64,000 nt of DNA from JABGQS01 sp963674545 (GTDB lineage Bacteria; Bacillota; Clostridia; Christensenellales; SZUA-584), in contig CAXXFB010000001.1 in NCBI GenBank assembly GCA_963674545.2, positions 186,001 through 250,000 of the forward strand, in the 5' to 3' direction. Below, one piece after another: positions 15,904-24,206 of the stretch (the first letter of the stretch is position 1; every line of letters begins with the position of its first letter). The translations under genes and the position numbers were made by a program. Below the pieces are notes generated by a model. The model did no database searches and was not told the origin of the DNA. It worked only from the letters and a program-made list of their open reading frames with translations.

Positions 15904-16914
15904 ATGAAAAAAGGTTTAATCATAGTTATCTCGTTGGTTATGGTGACAGCAATGCTCTTTGCCGGATGTTCGTCTATGCGTACAGAGACCACAAGCGACT
16001 CGGCAGATTATTATGCAGAAGAGCCGGCATACGACAAAATTGAGTCTGAAAGTCAAAACATGGATACTGCTGGTTCATACGACATGGACGATATGGCCGC
16101 TGACTCCGAGGAAGCATATACTGCGGACGCCGGCGATGGAGCGGGAATAGACATCGAAGGAACCTCATCCGTCCTTGAGCCAAGCGTAGAGCGAAAGATA
16201 ATCTACACAGGCAATATATCTGCACGTACAAAGAACTTCGATGAAGATTACGACATGATAATGGACAGTGTAAAGCAAGCCGGCGGATATATAGAGAATG
16301 CTTATGTTTACGGTACTGAGCCGGAAGAATGGCAGGACGAGGGAAGGTATGCTGAGATAACGCTGCGTGTGCCAAGTGATAAATTCGATGAATTTATAGA
16401 CATGCTCAAAGGCGTAGGAGAAACGACAAACAGCTCTGTCAGCGGCAGAGACATTTCGTTGCAGTATTTCGATATAGAAACGCGGTTAGAGAACCTGCGT
16501 ATTCGCGAAGAAAGACTGCAGGAGCTTCTGGAACAGGCAGCTTCGCTCGAAGATATAATAGAGCTCGAACGTGAGCTTGCAAACGTATCTTACGAGATAC
16601 AGTCATATGAGATAGAAAAACGCAATTACGATAGCTTAATTGACTTTTCACAGATTTATGTTTCGTTGCAGGAAGTTGCGGAACAGGCAGAGATCGTAGC
16701 ACCTCAGGAAACAGTGGGCGAGAGCATGAAGAACGGCTTCTTCAATGTCCTAAACGGACTTGCTGTATTCGGAAGATGGCTTATCGTAGCGATAGTAGCG
16801 ATATCGCCGGTGCTTGTTATACTTGCCGTGATATTGGTGATAGTACTTCTGTCTGTAAGGGCAGCGAGGAGAAAGCGTGCAAGAAAGCAGAATGAAGATA
16901 AAAAGGGGATGTAA
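15904..16914 (+). CDS. DUF4349 lipoprotein with C-terminal membrane helix
   Basis: A 336-residue surface protein of unknown function. A lipoprotein signal ends LFAGC (lipidated C22), then an acidic Asp/Glu/Tyr-rich linker (about 30-90). The DUF4349 domain (about 95-265) begins RKIIYTGNIS and contains a long coiled coil, roughly from LENLRIREERLQELLEQ to the ELANVSYEIQ block. A single membrane helix (about 285-320) and a short Lys/Arg-rich cytoplasmic tail end the protein. It is therefore anchored twice. GGAGG precedes the ATG. The SIMPL lipoprotein follows after 3 bases. In this family the domain often occurs near ECF sigma factors and anti-sigma-like proteins. Confidence 0.92.
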   Translation: MKKGLIIVISLVMVTAMLFAGCSSMRTETTSDSADYYAEEPAYDKIESESQNMDTAGSYDMDDMAADSEEAYTADAGDGAGIDIEGTSSVLEPSVERKIIYTGNISARTKNFDEDYDMIMDSVKQAGGYIENAYVYGTEPEEWQDEGRYAEITLRVPSDKFDEFIDMLKGVGETTNSSVSGRDISLQYFDIETRLENLRIREERLQELLEQAASLEDIIELERELANVSYEIQSYEIEKRNYDSLIDFSQIYVSLQEVAEQAEIVAPQETVGESMKNGFFNVLNGLAVFGRWLIVAIVAISPVLVILAVILVIVLLSVRAARRKRARKQNEDKKGM

Positions 16915-16917
16915 AAG

Positions 16918-17673
16918 TTGAATAAAAAGATACTTATAATAGCTGTAGCGTTAGCCGCAGTGCTGGCTCTGGCAGGGTGTGCGCCTTCAATAAGCACGCC
17001 CGCCGATAGCGGCAGCGTTGTAGTCGAACTGGGCGAAAATATAGAGAACCAGAATAAGCTGACAGTAACGGGAACCGGAACAATAAAAATAATGCCGGAT
17101 GTTGCCTATGTTACTATCGGTGTTGTAACAAACGATGCTGACGCAGCCAAAGCGCAGCAGATCAACAGAGAAACAATGAACGATATATTCGATGCGCTTA
17201 AAAAAGAAGGGCTCACCGAAGATGACATGAGGACCACAAATTACTCAACGTATCCAAGATATAACTACGATACGAACAAGGTGACCTCATATGAAGTAAC
17301 TAATACCGTTGAGCTGACTATTAAAGACATCGACAGCGTCGGCAAATACATAGATATAGCGGCAGAGAACGGTGCAAACACAGCTTACCCGGTACAGTTT
17401 TCTTTGCAGGACAAGAGCGGACCTTACAATCAGGCTCTGGGGCTTGCGATGACGACAGCCTCTGGAAAGGCACAGGCAATTATTTCAGCAAGCGGTAACG
17501 AGATCATAGGTACGCTGAGCATACAGGAAAACTCATACGGCTATACCGCTTACAATAGCTACGATACTACTGCGGACATGGCTATGGAAGATACCGCATA
17601 TGCACCGACGCCGATAACAGCCGGAGAGCTGGAGATAACGGCAACGGTAACAGTAGTTTACGAGATAAATTAA
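16918..17673 (+). CDS. SIMPL (DUF541) domain lipoprotein
   Basis: A 251-residue exported lipoprotein with signal peptide ending LALAGC. The SIMPL domain (about 45-250) starts LTVTGTGTIKIMPDVAYVTIGV, a clear match, and contains the TTNYSTYPRYNYD region and the repeated tyrosine-rich stretch near 205-215. SIMPL proteins (BP26/OMP28, YggE) form ring oligomers in the periplasm or cell surface and are linked to stress tolerance. The start is TTG at 16918 with GGGG nine bases upstream. It is cotranscribed with the DUF4349 gene and closed by a terminator. Confidence 0.92.
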   Translation: MNKKILIIAVALAAVLALAGCAPSISTPADSGSVVVELGENIENQNKLTVTGTGTIKIMPDVAYVTIGVVTNDADAAKAQQINRETMNDIFDALKKEGLTEDDMRTTNYSTYPRYNYDTNKVTSYEVTNTVELTIKDIDSVGKYIDIAAENGANTAYPVQFSLQDKSGPYNQALGLAMTTASGKAQAIISASGNEIIGTLSIQENSYGYTAYNSYDTTADMAMEDTAYAPTPITAGELEITATVTVVYEIN

Positions 17674-17689
17674 AATAAATTAAATTTAG

Positions 17690-17724
17690 TGCGGCAGGCA
17701 TAAAACCTGTCGCATTTTTTCTTT
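17690..17724 (+). terminator. Terminator after the SIMPL gene
   Basis: GCGGCAGG pairs with CCTGTCGC across a seven-base loop and is followed by ATTTTTTCTTTT. Confidence 0.88.
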
Positions 17725-17810
17725 TCTAAAGATATCTGCGACATTGTAAACAAACAGGAAAGGCTATATAATCATTGTTATGTTAAAAAGTAAAGCGGGG
17801 AAATAAAGCA

Positions 17811-19154
17811 GTGCTCAAAAAGAATGATGAAATAGAATTAACCATAGATGATTTGACCGTAGACGGTGCCGGTATCGGCAGATACGAAGGGCAGATTGTT
17901 TTCGTGCAAAAAGCTTTGCCGTCAGAGCTCATAACAGCAAAAATAATAAAAGCAAAGAAAAGCTATGCGATAGGATTGCTTCAGGAAATTATAGAAAGCT
18001 CAAGCGCAAGGGTAGAGCCGTTCTGCCCTGTATTCGGTAAATGTGGAGGTTGCAGCCTTCAGCATCTTTCATATCCTGAACAGCTAAATTTAAAAGCGAA
18101 TCATGTAAAGCAATGCATCAAGCGTATAGGCGGCATTGATATCGAACAGCCACAAATCATACCATCTGATAACAAAAAAGAATACAGAAACAAGGCGTCT
18201 TTTCCTGTTGCGCAGCTCAGCAGCGAGATAATAGCAGGTTTCTATGCACACCACACCCACAGAGTCGTTCCGTCATACTGCGCAGTTCAGCATCTATACA
18301 TAAACAAAGTAAAGGATATCGTGGTAGCATGGGCAAATAAAAAAGGAATCTCTGCGTACGATGAAAAGAGCGGAAATGGAGTTTTGAGGCATATAGTTGT
18401 ACGCCGCAGTTACACAGGCGAAGTAATGGCTGGGATAGTCTCGACAGAAAAAATCATCGATGATGAACTGATGTTAAGATTAAAAGCAGTTGAAGGTATG
18501 AAAAGTATCGTAGAAAACATAAACAACTCAAAAGGCAACAATATTTTAGAAGCAAAAAGCACACCTGTTTACGGCAGTGGATATATAACCGAAATCTACG
18601 GAGATTTAAATTTCAAAGTGTCGCTAAACAGCTTCCTGCAGATAAACCACGGACAGACTGAAAAGCTGTATAAAACTACAATTGAGTTTGCAGATATAAT
18701 AAAAACAGATACGTTGTTCGACCTTTTCTGCGGAATAGGGACGATATCACTTATGGCGGCGAAGAAAGCAAAGAGCGTAATTGGGATAGAATACATTCAG
18801 CAGGCGGTAGACAACGCAATAGAAAACGCAGAACTCAATGGTATAACCAACGCTTCTTTTTTAGCAGGTGACGCAGGCGAAAAGCTTGATGAAGGCATAG
18901 AGCTTGCAGGCAAGCCGGACGTTATTATACTAGACCCGCCAAGAAAAGGATGCGACGAGGCTCTTGTGAAAAAGCTGTGTGAAATCAAGCCGTCAAGAAT
19001 CGTATACGTGTCCTGCAGCTCGTCAACTCTTGCCAGAGATATTGCACTGTTTAAAGAAGGCGGATATGCACTTGAGAAAATAAAAACAGTGGACATGTTC
19101 CCGCAGACAACGCACGTTGAGTGTGTTGCTAAATTATGTAGAAAATTGAAATAA
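17811..19154 (+). CDS. rlmD: 23S rRNA (uracil-C5)-methyltransferase, RlmD family
   Basis: Methylates C5 of a uridine in 23S rRNA using SAM and a cysteine nucleophile. The 447-residue protein has an N-terminal TRAM domain (about 1-62), four iron-sulfur ligands (C72, C78, C81 in CPVFGKCGGC and C157), the SAM loop DLFCGIGTISL (304-314), DPPRKGC (375-381) and the catalytic C402 in YVSCSS. It is complete and typical of the TrmA/RumA family; Firmicute paralogues can act on different uridines, so the exact target is not certain. The start is a GTG with GGGG about ten bases upstream. Confidence 0.93.
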   Translation: MLKKNDEIELTIDDLTVDGAGIGRYEGQIVFVQKALPSELITAKIIKAKKSYAIGLLQEIIESSSARVEPFCPVFGKCGGCSLQHLSYPEQLNLKANHVKQCIKRIGGIDIEQPQIIPSDNKKEYRNKASFPVAQLSSEIIAGFYAHHTHRVVPSYCAVQHLYINKVKDIVVAWANKKGISAYDEKSGNGVLRHIVVRRSYTGEVMAGIVSTEKIIDDELMLRLKAVEGMKSIVENINNSKGNNILEAKSTPVYGSGYITEIYGDLNFKVSLNSFLQINHGQTEKLYKTTIEFADIIKTDTLFDLFCGIGTISLMAAKKAKSVIGIEYIQQAVDNAIENAELNGITNASFLAGDAGEKLDEGIELAGKPDVIILDPPRKGCDEALVKKLCEIKPSRIVYVSCSSSTLARDIALFKEGGYALEKIKTVDMFPQTTHVECVAKLCRKLK

Positions 19155-19236
19155 TAATATGTAAAGCAAAAAAACGACATTAAGCAGCAGAGAAAATACC
19201 TATTAGAGCATGGGAATATTTGAAGGGAGTTTGATT

Positions 19237-19635
19237 ATGAAATATAAAGGATCATGTCTTTGCGGTAAAGTTACTTTTGAAATTGAAGGAGATTTTAAAA
19301 ATTTTTATCTTTGCCATTGTGAACGATGCCGTAAGGACACAGGTTCAGCTCATGCGGCCAATCTGTTTTCTTCAACAGCAGAGTTAAAATGGTTGTCAGG
19401 TCAAAATGAGGTAACAACATATAACTATCGTTCAGAAGGACACATTAAAAGCTTCTGCGCTATTTGCGGATCGGCTTTGCCAAATATTCAGATGGATGGT
19501 GAATTATTGGTTGTTCCCGCAGGAAGTATTGACAGTGACATACAAATGAAACCGCAAGGACATATCTATTATGCCAATAAAGCAAGCTGGGATAATGACT
19601 TGGAGGATTTACCAAAATATAAAGAACTACCTTAA
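19237..19635 (+). CDS. GFA-domain (Mss4-like zinc fold) protein
   Basis: A 132-residue protein with the GFA family cysteines: CLCGKV at 6-11, CHCERCRKDTGSAH around 28-41 and FCAICGSALP near 75-84. The family was named for glutathione-dependent formaldehyde activation, but in most members, including ones from bacteria without glutathione, the function is unproven. The ATG at 19237 is chosen because GAAGGGAG lies seven bases before it; an ATG at 19210 lies upstream of that site. No operon partner is evident. Confidence 0.88.
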   Translation: MKYKGSCLCGKVTFEIEGDFKNFYLCHCERCRKDTGSAHAANLFSSTAELKWLSGQNEVTTYNYRSEGHIKSFCAICGSALPNIQMDGELLVVPAGSIDSDIQMKPQGHIYYANKASWDNDLEDLPKYKELP

Positions 19636-19773
19636 TATATATTATCTGATTTTAAGGCATAATTAGCTTCAAACGGCATCAATTTTGTCTACTTAAGGCC
19701 TGCCGAAAGTGTATTCAAGCTGCAATATGAAAATATATTGAGAATAATGTTAAGAAATTAAACTGGTGATAAA

Positions 19774-20466
19774 ATGATAATGAAAATATTGAACATAGAT
19801 TTTGATTTCAACGGTATAAAGGGTACAATACATCCTGTTGTGCTCAAAGACAGCAAAAACATGATAATGATAGACTGCGGTTACAGCGGGTTCATGCCTA
19901 TTATAGAAAAAGAGATTGAAGCGAACGGATTAGACTGCAGTGACTTGACCCATTTAATAATAACGCATCACGACCACGATCATATGGGCTCACTGGCTGA
20001 TTTCAAACAGAAATATAATAATATTAAAATAGTTGCATCTAAAACGGAAGCTGACTATGTTTCAGGCAGAAAAAAATCTATGAGGCTTGAGCAGGCGGAA
20101 AAGATGCAGGAGTTTCTTCCGGATGAACAAAAAGAGTTCGGCAGGGCTTTTTGTAAAGTGCTAAGGAACGTAAGACCGGCAGAGGTAGATATAGAAGTTG
20201 AAGATAGAGACGTCTTTGACTGGTGCGGGGGGATAACTGTAATAGAAACACCGGGACATACGCCCGGCCATATATCGATATATGTACACGGAGCAGACAG
20301 TATATTAGCCGGAGATGCGGCAGCTCTGGAAAACGGTAAGATGGTTATTGCCAATCCGCAGTTTACTCTGGATACAAAAAAAGCGCAGGAATCACTTGAT
20401 AAAATAGCTGACTTTGGAGCAAGTGAAATAATCTGTTATCATGGCGGCAAATTGATACTAAAATAA
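19774..20466 (+). CDS. Metallo-beta-lactamase fold hydrolase
   Basis: A 230-residue MBL-fold enzyme. The dimetal-binding motif reads THHDHDHMGS near 68-77, with the further metal ligands in ETPGHTPGHIS near 157-167, AGDAA near 180 and the closing YHGG histidine near 224. This pattern covers glyoxalase II-like and other thioester or phosphodiester hydrolases, so the substrate is open. The ATG at 19774 has GGTGAT just ahead; a second ATG is two codons in. The YkvA-like gene follows after seven bases, suggesting a shared transcript. Confidence 0.9.
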   Translation: MIMKILNIDFDFNGIKGTIHPVVLKDSKNMIMIDCGYSGFMPIIEKEIEANGLDCSDLTHLIITHHDHDHMGSLADFKQKYNNIKIVASKTEADYVSGRKKSMRLEQAEKMQEFLPDEQKEFGRAFCKVLRNVRPAEVDIEVEDRDVFDWCGGITVIETPGHTPGHISIYVHGADSILAGDAAALENGKMVIANPQFTLDTKKAQESLDKIADFGASEIICYHGGKLILK

Positions 20467-20472
20467 GAAAAG

Positions 20473-20853
20473 ATGAAATTAAAAGAAAAAATCAAAAAGA
20501 AAACCGAAGAATTAAAGCTTGAAGTAACAGCCTTGTTTATTGCGCTGAAGAAAAAGCAAACGCCATGGTATGCAAAAGCAGCCGCAGGCGTAACTGTCGC
20601 CTACGCATTATCACCAATAGACCTGATACCGGATTTCATTCCTGTCCTTGGGTACTTGGACGACATAATAATACTACCGCTGCTGGTGCTGCTCACTGTA
20701 AAGCTGATACCAAAGGACGTTATGGATAAGTACCGTCAGGAAGCGGCCGGGCTTTGGAAAGACGGAAAACCAAAGAGATGGTATTTTGCGATACCAATAA
20801 TATTATTTTGGTTAGCTATAATTGCAGCGATAGTTTTGAGTATCGTTAAATAA
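20473..20853 (+). CDS. YkvA/DUF1232 family membrane protein
   Basis: A small 126-residue protein of the YkvA family. The family core is visible as PWYAKAAAGVTVAYALSPIDLIPDFIPVLGYLDD (about residues 32-65), with membrane-associated helices here and at 65-78, and a C-terminal hydrophobic helix at about 103-125. The function of the family is unknown. It directly follows the MBL-fold gene. Confidence 0.9.
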   Translation: MKLKEKIKKKTEELKLEVTALFIALKKKQTPWYAKAAAGVTVAYALSPIDLIPDFIPVLGYLDDIIILPLLVLLTVKLIPKDVMDKYRQEAAGLWKDGKPKRWYFAIPIILFWLAIIAAIVLSIVK

Positions 20854-20865
20854 AAAGGGAAGTGT

Positions 20866-21420
20866 ATGAGAATGAACATCGTTTACAACGACTACTACAA
20901 ACAAAATGACTATTTTGGCAAGCCATATTCTGGGCTGGTTAATTTTTTTAAAGCATATCCTAAAAGGAATAGAATATTAGATCTTGGATGCGGACAAGGA
21001 AGAGACGCTTTGTTTTTGGGCAGGCTTGGCTATCAGGTAACGGGAATAGATATTTCAGATGTAGGAATAAAACAAATGAATAATATCGCGCAAATAGAGG
21101 ATTTGAAAGTTAAAGGTATTGTTGCAGATATATATTCATACAAAATATCAGATGAATATGATGCGGTTTTGCTAGATTCAATAATTCATTTTTATAAGAA
21201 CGATTTAGTTAAAGAGAAAAAGCTTCTAAAAAAAATTATTTACGAACTAAAGAGCGGCGGAATGTTATGCAATTTTATGCAGAAAGGAGCTAAAAGAGAG
21301 AAAGTATTGAAAAGAACGATTCAGGAAACGGGAAAACCTTATGATGTTATAATCGATGATTACACAGTCTATCCGGAACACAATTTGGAGTTTCATATGT
21401 ACATAGTTAAAAAACTGTAG
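20866..21420 (+). CDS. Class I SAM-dependent methyltransferase (TehB/UbiE-like)
   Basis: A 184-residue methyltransferase with SAM loop ILDLGCGQGRDALFLGRLGY near 37-56, acidic residue at the end of strand two (VTGIDIS) and a DAVLLDSIIHF motif in place of the usual motif for substrate handling. Such small enzymes include TehB and thiopurine-type methyltransferases. The substrate is unknown. The start is the ATG at 20866 after GGGAAGTGT; a second ATG lies two codons later. Codon use here and in the next region is more A+T-rich than in the operons around it. Confidence 0.85.
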   Translation: MRMNIVYNDYYKQNDYFGKPYSGLVNFFKAYPKRNRILDLGCGQGRDALFLGRLGYQVTGIDISDVGIKQMNNIAQIEDLKVKGIVADIYSYKISDEYDAVLLDSIIHFYKNDLVKEKKLLKKIIYELKSGGMLCNFMQKGAKREKVLKRTIQETGKPYDVIIDDYTVYPEHNLEFHMYIVKKL

Positions 21421-21484
21421 ATTTATTACTTGATTATAAAACAAATAATACTATAAAAAACGAAGTATAAATGCAGAGCCTTGG

Positions 21485-21513
21485 TTGAATTTTACAGCTA
21501 AAAGTTATATAAT
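21485..21513 (+). promoter_or_regulatory. Promoter of the ferritin gene
   Basis: TTGAAT at 21485-21490 and TATAAT at 21508-21513 are separated by 17 bases, about 55 bases upstream of the ferritin ATG. Confidence 0.78.
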
Positions 21514-21568
21514 ATATATAAAGATATTTATTAAGATATGGATTAAAAATCCGGGAAAGGAGTAAGTC

Positions 21569-22072
21569 ATGAACAAAAAATTAGTTGACGAGATAAACAA
21601 ACAAATAAGCCTGGAATTCTATTCAAAGCACTTTTACCTCTCAATGGCAGCATATGCATCAGCAAATGATCTGCCGGGTTTTGAAAACTGGTTACTGGTT
21701 CAGGGAGACGAAGAAAACTTCCACGCAATGAAGTTTTATAACTACTTAAATCAGCGTAATGAAAAGGTAGTGATATTTGGATTTGAAGATCCCCCTGTAG
21801 AGTTTTCATCTGTGCTGGATGCGTTTGAAAAAGGGCTGGCACACGAAAAGATCGTGACAGACAGGATAAACTTTCTGATGAGTATAGCGCACGAAGAAAA
21901 AGACTACGCTGCAGTCAATTTCCTTAACTGGTATGTAGACGAACAGGTAGAGGAGGAAGAGTCCTTCAGTACGATGATAGGCAAATTGAAGCTGGTAGGA
22001 GACGGAATGGGATTATATGAGCTCGACAAAGAAGCCGCGGTAAGAACATTCACTCCGCCGGCAGCGGTATAA
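21569..22072 (+). CDS. ftnA: Ferritin (non-heme iron storage)
   Basis: A 167-residue ferritin, which oxidises ferrous iron at a dinuclear centre and stores ferric mineral inside a 24-subunit shell. The ferroxidase ligands are visible: E16, E49 and H52 in GDEENFH, E93 and Q126 in YVDEQVEEE. The length fits bacterial FtnA and not bacterioferritin. It has its own promoter, an AAAGGAG ribosome site and its own terminator, so it is a single-gene unit. Confidence 0.96.
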   Translation: MNKKLVDEINKQISLEFYSKHFYLSMAAYASANDLPGFENWLLVQGDEENFHAMKFYNYLNQRNEKVVIFGFEDPPVEFSSVLDAFEKGLAHEKIVTDRINFLMSIAHEEKDYAAVNFLNWYVDEQVEEEESFSTMIGKLKLVGDGMGLYELDKEAAVRTFTPPAAV

Positions 22073-22079
22073 ATAAAGA

Positions 22080-22119
22080 AAACTGCCCCTTGCCTTTTCC
22101 GGCAGGGGGTTGTCTTTTT
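22080..22119 (+). terminator. Terminator after the ferritin gene
   Basis: CTGCCCCTTGCC pairs with GGCAGGGGG across a short TTTTCC loop and is followed by TTGTCTTTTTATT. Confidence 0.88.
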
Positions 22120-22169
22120 ATTGAAAATAATAAACAATATTATTACATGCATAACAGGAGAGAGAATAG

Positions 22170-22715
22170 ATGATATATGAAACACAAAGGCTGATATTAA
22201 AACCACTAAGCAAGAGTGATTCATACTTGCTTAGGGAATATCTTCTTCGCAACAAGAGCTTCCTAGAGCAGTGGGAACCAAAGCGTGATCCGGAATATTT
22301 TAAGATCGAATCTATAGAGAAAATGCTGGAGTCTGAAAAGCAAACAGCAGATGCAATGCAGGCTCTCAGTTTATATATATTCAGAAAAGACGACGGTAAA
22401 TTGATAGGTAACGTCAAACTGAGTAGTATTGTTTACGGAATATTTCTTTCCTGCTTTACGGGCTACAAGCTGGATAAAGATGAGCAGGGCAAAGGCTATA
22501 TGACAGAGGCGCTCAGCGAAGCAATAAGGATAGGGTTTGAAGAATACGGCCTCCACCGTATAGAAGCAAACATTATGCCAAGGAACAAAGCGTCAAAAAA
22601 AGTTGTAAAGAAACTTGGGTTTAAAAAAGAGGGCAAAGCAAAAAAATATTTAAAGATAAATGGAATCTGGGAAGACCATATACACTATGTGCTTTTAAAT
22701 GAGACTATTGAATAA
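22170..22715 (+). CDS. GNAT acetyltransferase (RimJ/RimL type)
   Basis: A 181-residue GNAT enzyme that would move an acetyl group from acetyl-CoA to an amine. The opening ETQRLILKPLSKSDS, the acetyl-CoA loop region DEQGKGYMTEALSEAI and the later HRIEANIMPRNKASKKVVKKLGF are typical of the RimJ/RimL group, which acetylates ribosomal proteins and other targets. The actual substrate is unknown. AGGAGAG precedes the ATG. It converges with the ABC transporter genes. Confidence 0.9.
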   Translation: MIYETQRLILKPLSKSDSYLLREYLLRNKSFLEQWEPKRDPEYFKIESIEKMLESEKQTADAMQALSLYIFRKDDGKLIGNVKLSSIVYGIFLSCFTGYKLDKDEQGKGYMTEALSEAIRIGFEEYGLHRIEANIMPRNKASKKVVKKLGFKKEGKAKKYLKINGIWEDHIHYVLLNETIE

Positions 22716-22721
22716 TTGAAC

Positions 22722-23309
22722 TTACATTTCAATAAGATTTTTACCGAACCGTTTTAGCATATTTTCGTCGTGTGAGACTATGATAACGGTTTTCTTTGTT
22801 TCTACGAACAACTCTTCAAAAAGGTCAATAATATCAATTTTAAGCTTAGCATCAAGACCTTTGAAAGGTTCGTCGAGTATAAGCAGTTCACAAGGGTAGC
22901 TAAAAGCTCTTGCAAGCGCAGTACGCCGCTGCATGCCCCCCGAAAGGTCGCTGGGGTACTTGTTTTCGTGGCCATTAAGCTGCACTGCATCAATCATTTC
23001 AAGAGCAGTTTTTTCTGCTTCTTTTTTGTCATAGATGTCCTTCAAAACGAATTCGACGTTTTGCTTAAGAGTCATCCAAGGCATAAGCCTGTCTTCCTGA
23101 AAAAGATACGATATTTTTTCGGGTACTCCGGTGACGCTGCCTTGATACTTCTTTTCAAGCCCGCATATTATACGAAGAAGCGTGGTTTTGCCACAACCGG
23201 AAGGGCCGGTGATGAGAGTAGGTTTGCCGTAAGGAATGTCAGCATTAAATCCGTCTATCACTATTTGGTTTTTAAAATACTTAGTCAGCGACTCTATCTT
23301 GATGCTCAT
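22722..23309 (-). CDS. ABC transporter ATP-binding protein (NitT/TauT-type)
   Basis: A 195-residue ATPase. Walker A GPSGCGKTT (about 35-43), Q-loop LFQEDRLMPWMT, signature LSGGMQRRTALARA, Walker B LLILDEPFKGLD and the switch histidine VSHDE are all present. It resembles the SsuB/TauB group but is shorter than the usual 240-260 residues, ending soon after the H-loop. Its ATG overlaps the permease stop by four bases, so the two are coupled. The substrate could be a sulfonate, nitrate, thiamine precursor or similar small solute. Confidence 0.92.
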   Translation of the reverse strand: MSIKIESLTKYFKNQIVIDGFNADIPYGKPTLITGPSGCGKTTLLRIICGLEKKYQGSVTGVPEKISYLFQEDRLMPWMTLKQNVEFVLKDIYDKKEAEKTALEMIDAVQLNGHENKYPSDLSGGMQRRTALARAFSYPCELLILDEPFKGLDAKLKIDIIDLFEELFVETKKTVIIVSHDENMLKRFGKNLIEM

Positions 23310-24070
23310 AGCTTGTTCCCTTTCTGCGGAAGCAGGCTTTTGAGGCCTTTCTCGAAAATAATGCTGACTATTATTATAGCTATAGTCCAGGCAAAAAGTT
23401 CAGATGTATTAAGATAGAGCTTTGTTTCATAGAGGTTGAAGCCCATAGAGTATCTGGGACTGGAAAGGACCTCTGCAGCGACGACGGATTTCCACGAGAA
23501 TCCAAGGCTTATAGAAAGCGCAGAGTATATATGAGGCAAAACCGAAGGCAGAGTGACTTCACTTATAACACGTGCTTTTCTTATGCTGTAGACTTTAGCC
23601 AGCTCTAAAAACCCTCTGTCCACAGCTTTTATACCGGATAGAGTGTTGGTATAAAATATAGGGAAACAGAGAAGTATGCAAGAAAAAACAGGAACGAACG
23701 AAGCCTTGAACCAGACAAGCGCTAATATGATTATCGACATTACAGGTGTAGATTTAACAGCAGTTACGAACGGGTTTAAAAAGCTCTCCACTGCTTTTGC
23801 GTGTGCTGATATATATGCTACGGAACAGCCGAGGACGAACGAAACAGCAAGTCCTAGCGCTACTCTATAAAACGTGGCAAGGATGCTGAGCCAGAACCCG
23901 GATGTGCCGACCAGTCCGAATAAAGATTTGAAAGTATCATAAGGAGAAGGGACATAAAGCGGCTGGTTTACTATAAGCGAAACAACCTGCCAAATACCCA
24001 GCCATATGACTATGACAGCAGCAGTTGTTAGCGCTTTTTTAAGCTTCTTGTTCCTTTTATTCTCCATCAA
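23306..24070 (-). CDS. ABC transporter permease (NitT/TauT-type)
   Basis: A 254-residue inner-membrane permease with about six membrane helices and the EAA-type cytoplasmic loop (ELAKVYSIRKARVISEVTLPSVLPHIYSAL region) that contacts the ATPase. The pattern matches SsuC/TauC permeases. It is followed by its ATPase gene with a four-base overlap. The substrate-binding protein that normally completes such an importer is not in the flanking sequence on either side. Confidence 0.92.
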   Translation of the reverse strand: MMENKRNKKLKKALTTAAVIVIWLGIWQVVSLIVNQPLYVPSPYDTFKSLFGLVGTSGFWLSILATFYRVALGLAVSFVLGCSVAYISAHAKAVESFLNPFVTAVKSTPVMSIIILALVWFKASFVPVFSCILLCFPIFYTNTLSGIKAVDRGFLELAKVYSIRKARVISEVTLPSVLPHIYSALSISLGFSWKSVVAAEVLSSPRYSMGFNLYETKLYLNTSELFAWTIAIIIVSIIFEKGLKSLLPQKGNKL

Positions 24071-24155
24071 TCCATCTCCAAAAAGTCTTGAACAGAATTA
24101 TACCATAGACTGTTTGCTTTGTCCTGCAAAATGTTGAAGCTATGCTAAATAACGT

Positions 24156-24184
24156 TTGCCTGAAAAACTGATTTAGAGTAGAAT
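24156..24184 (+). promoter_or_regulatory. Promoter of dnaE
   Basis: TTGCCT at 24156-24161 and TAGAAT at 24179-24184 are separated by 17 bases, just ahead of the dnaE ribosome site. Confidence 0.65.
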
Positions 24185-24206
24185 AGTATCAACGGGAGAA
24201 TAAAAA

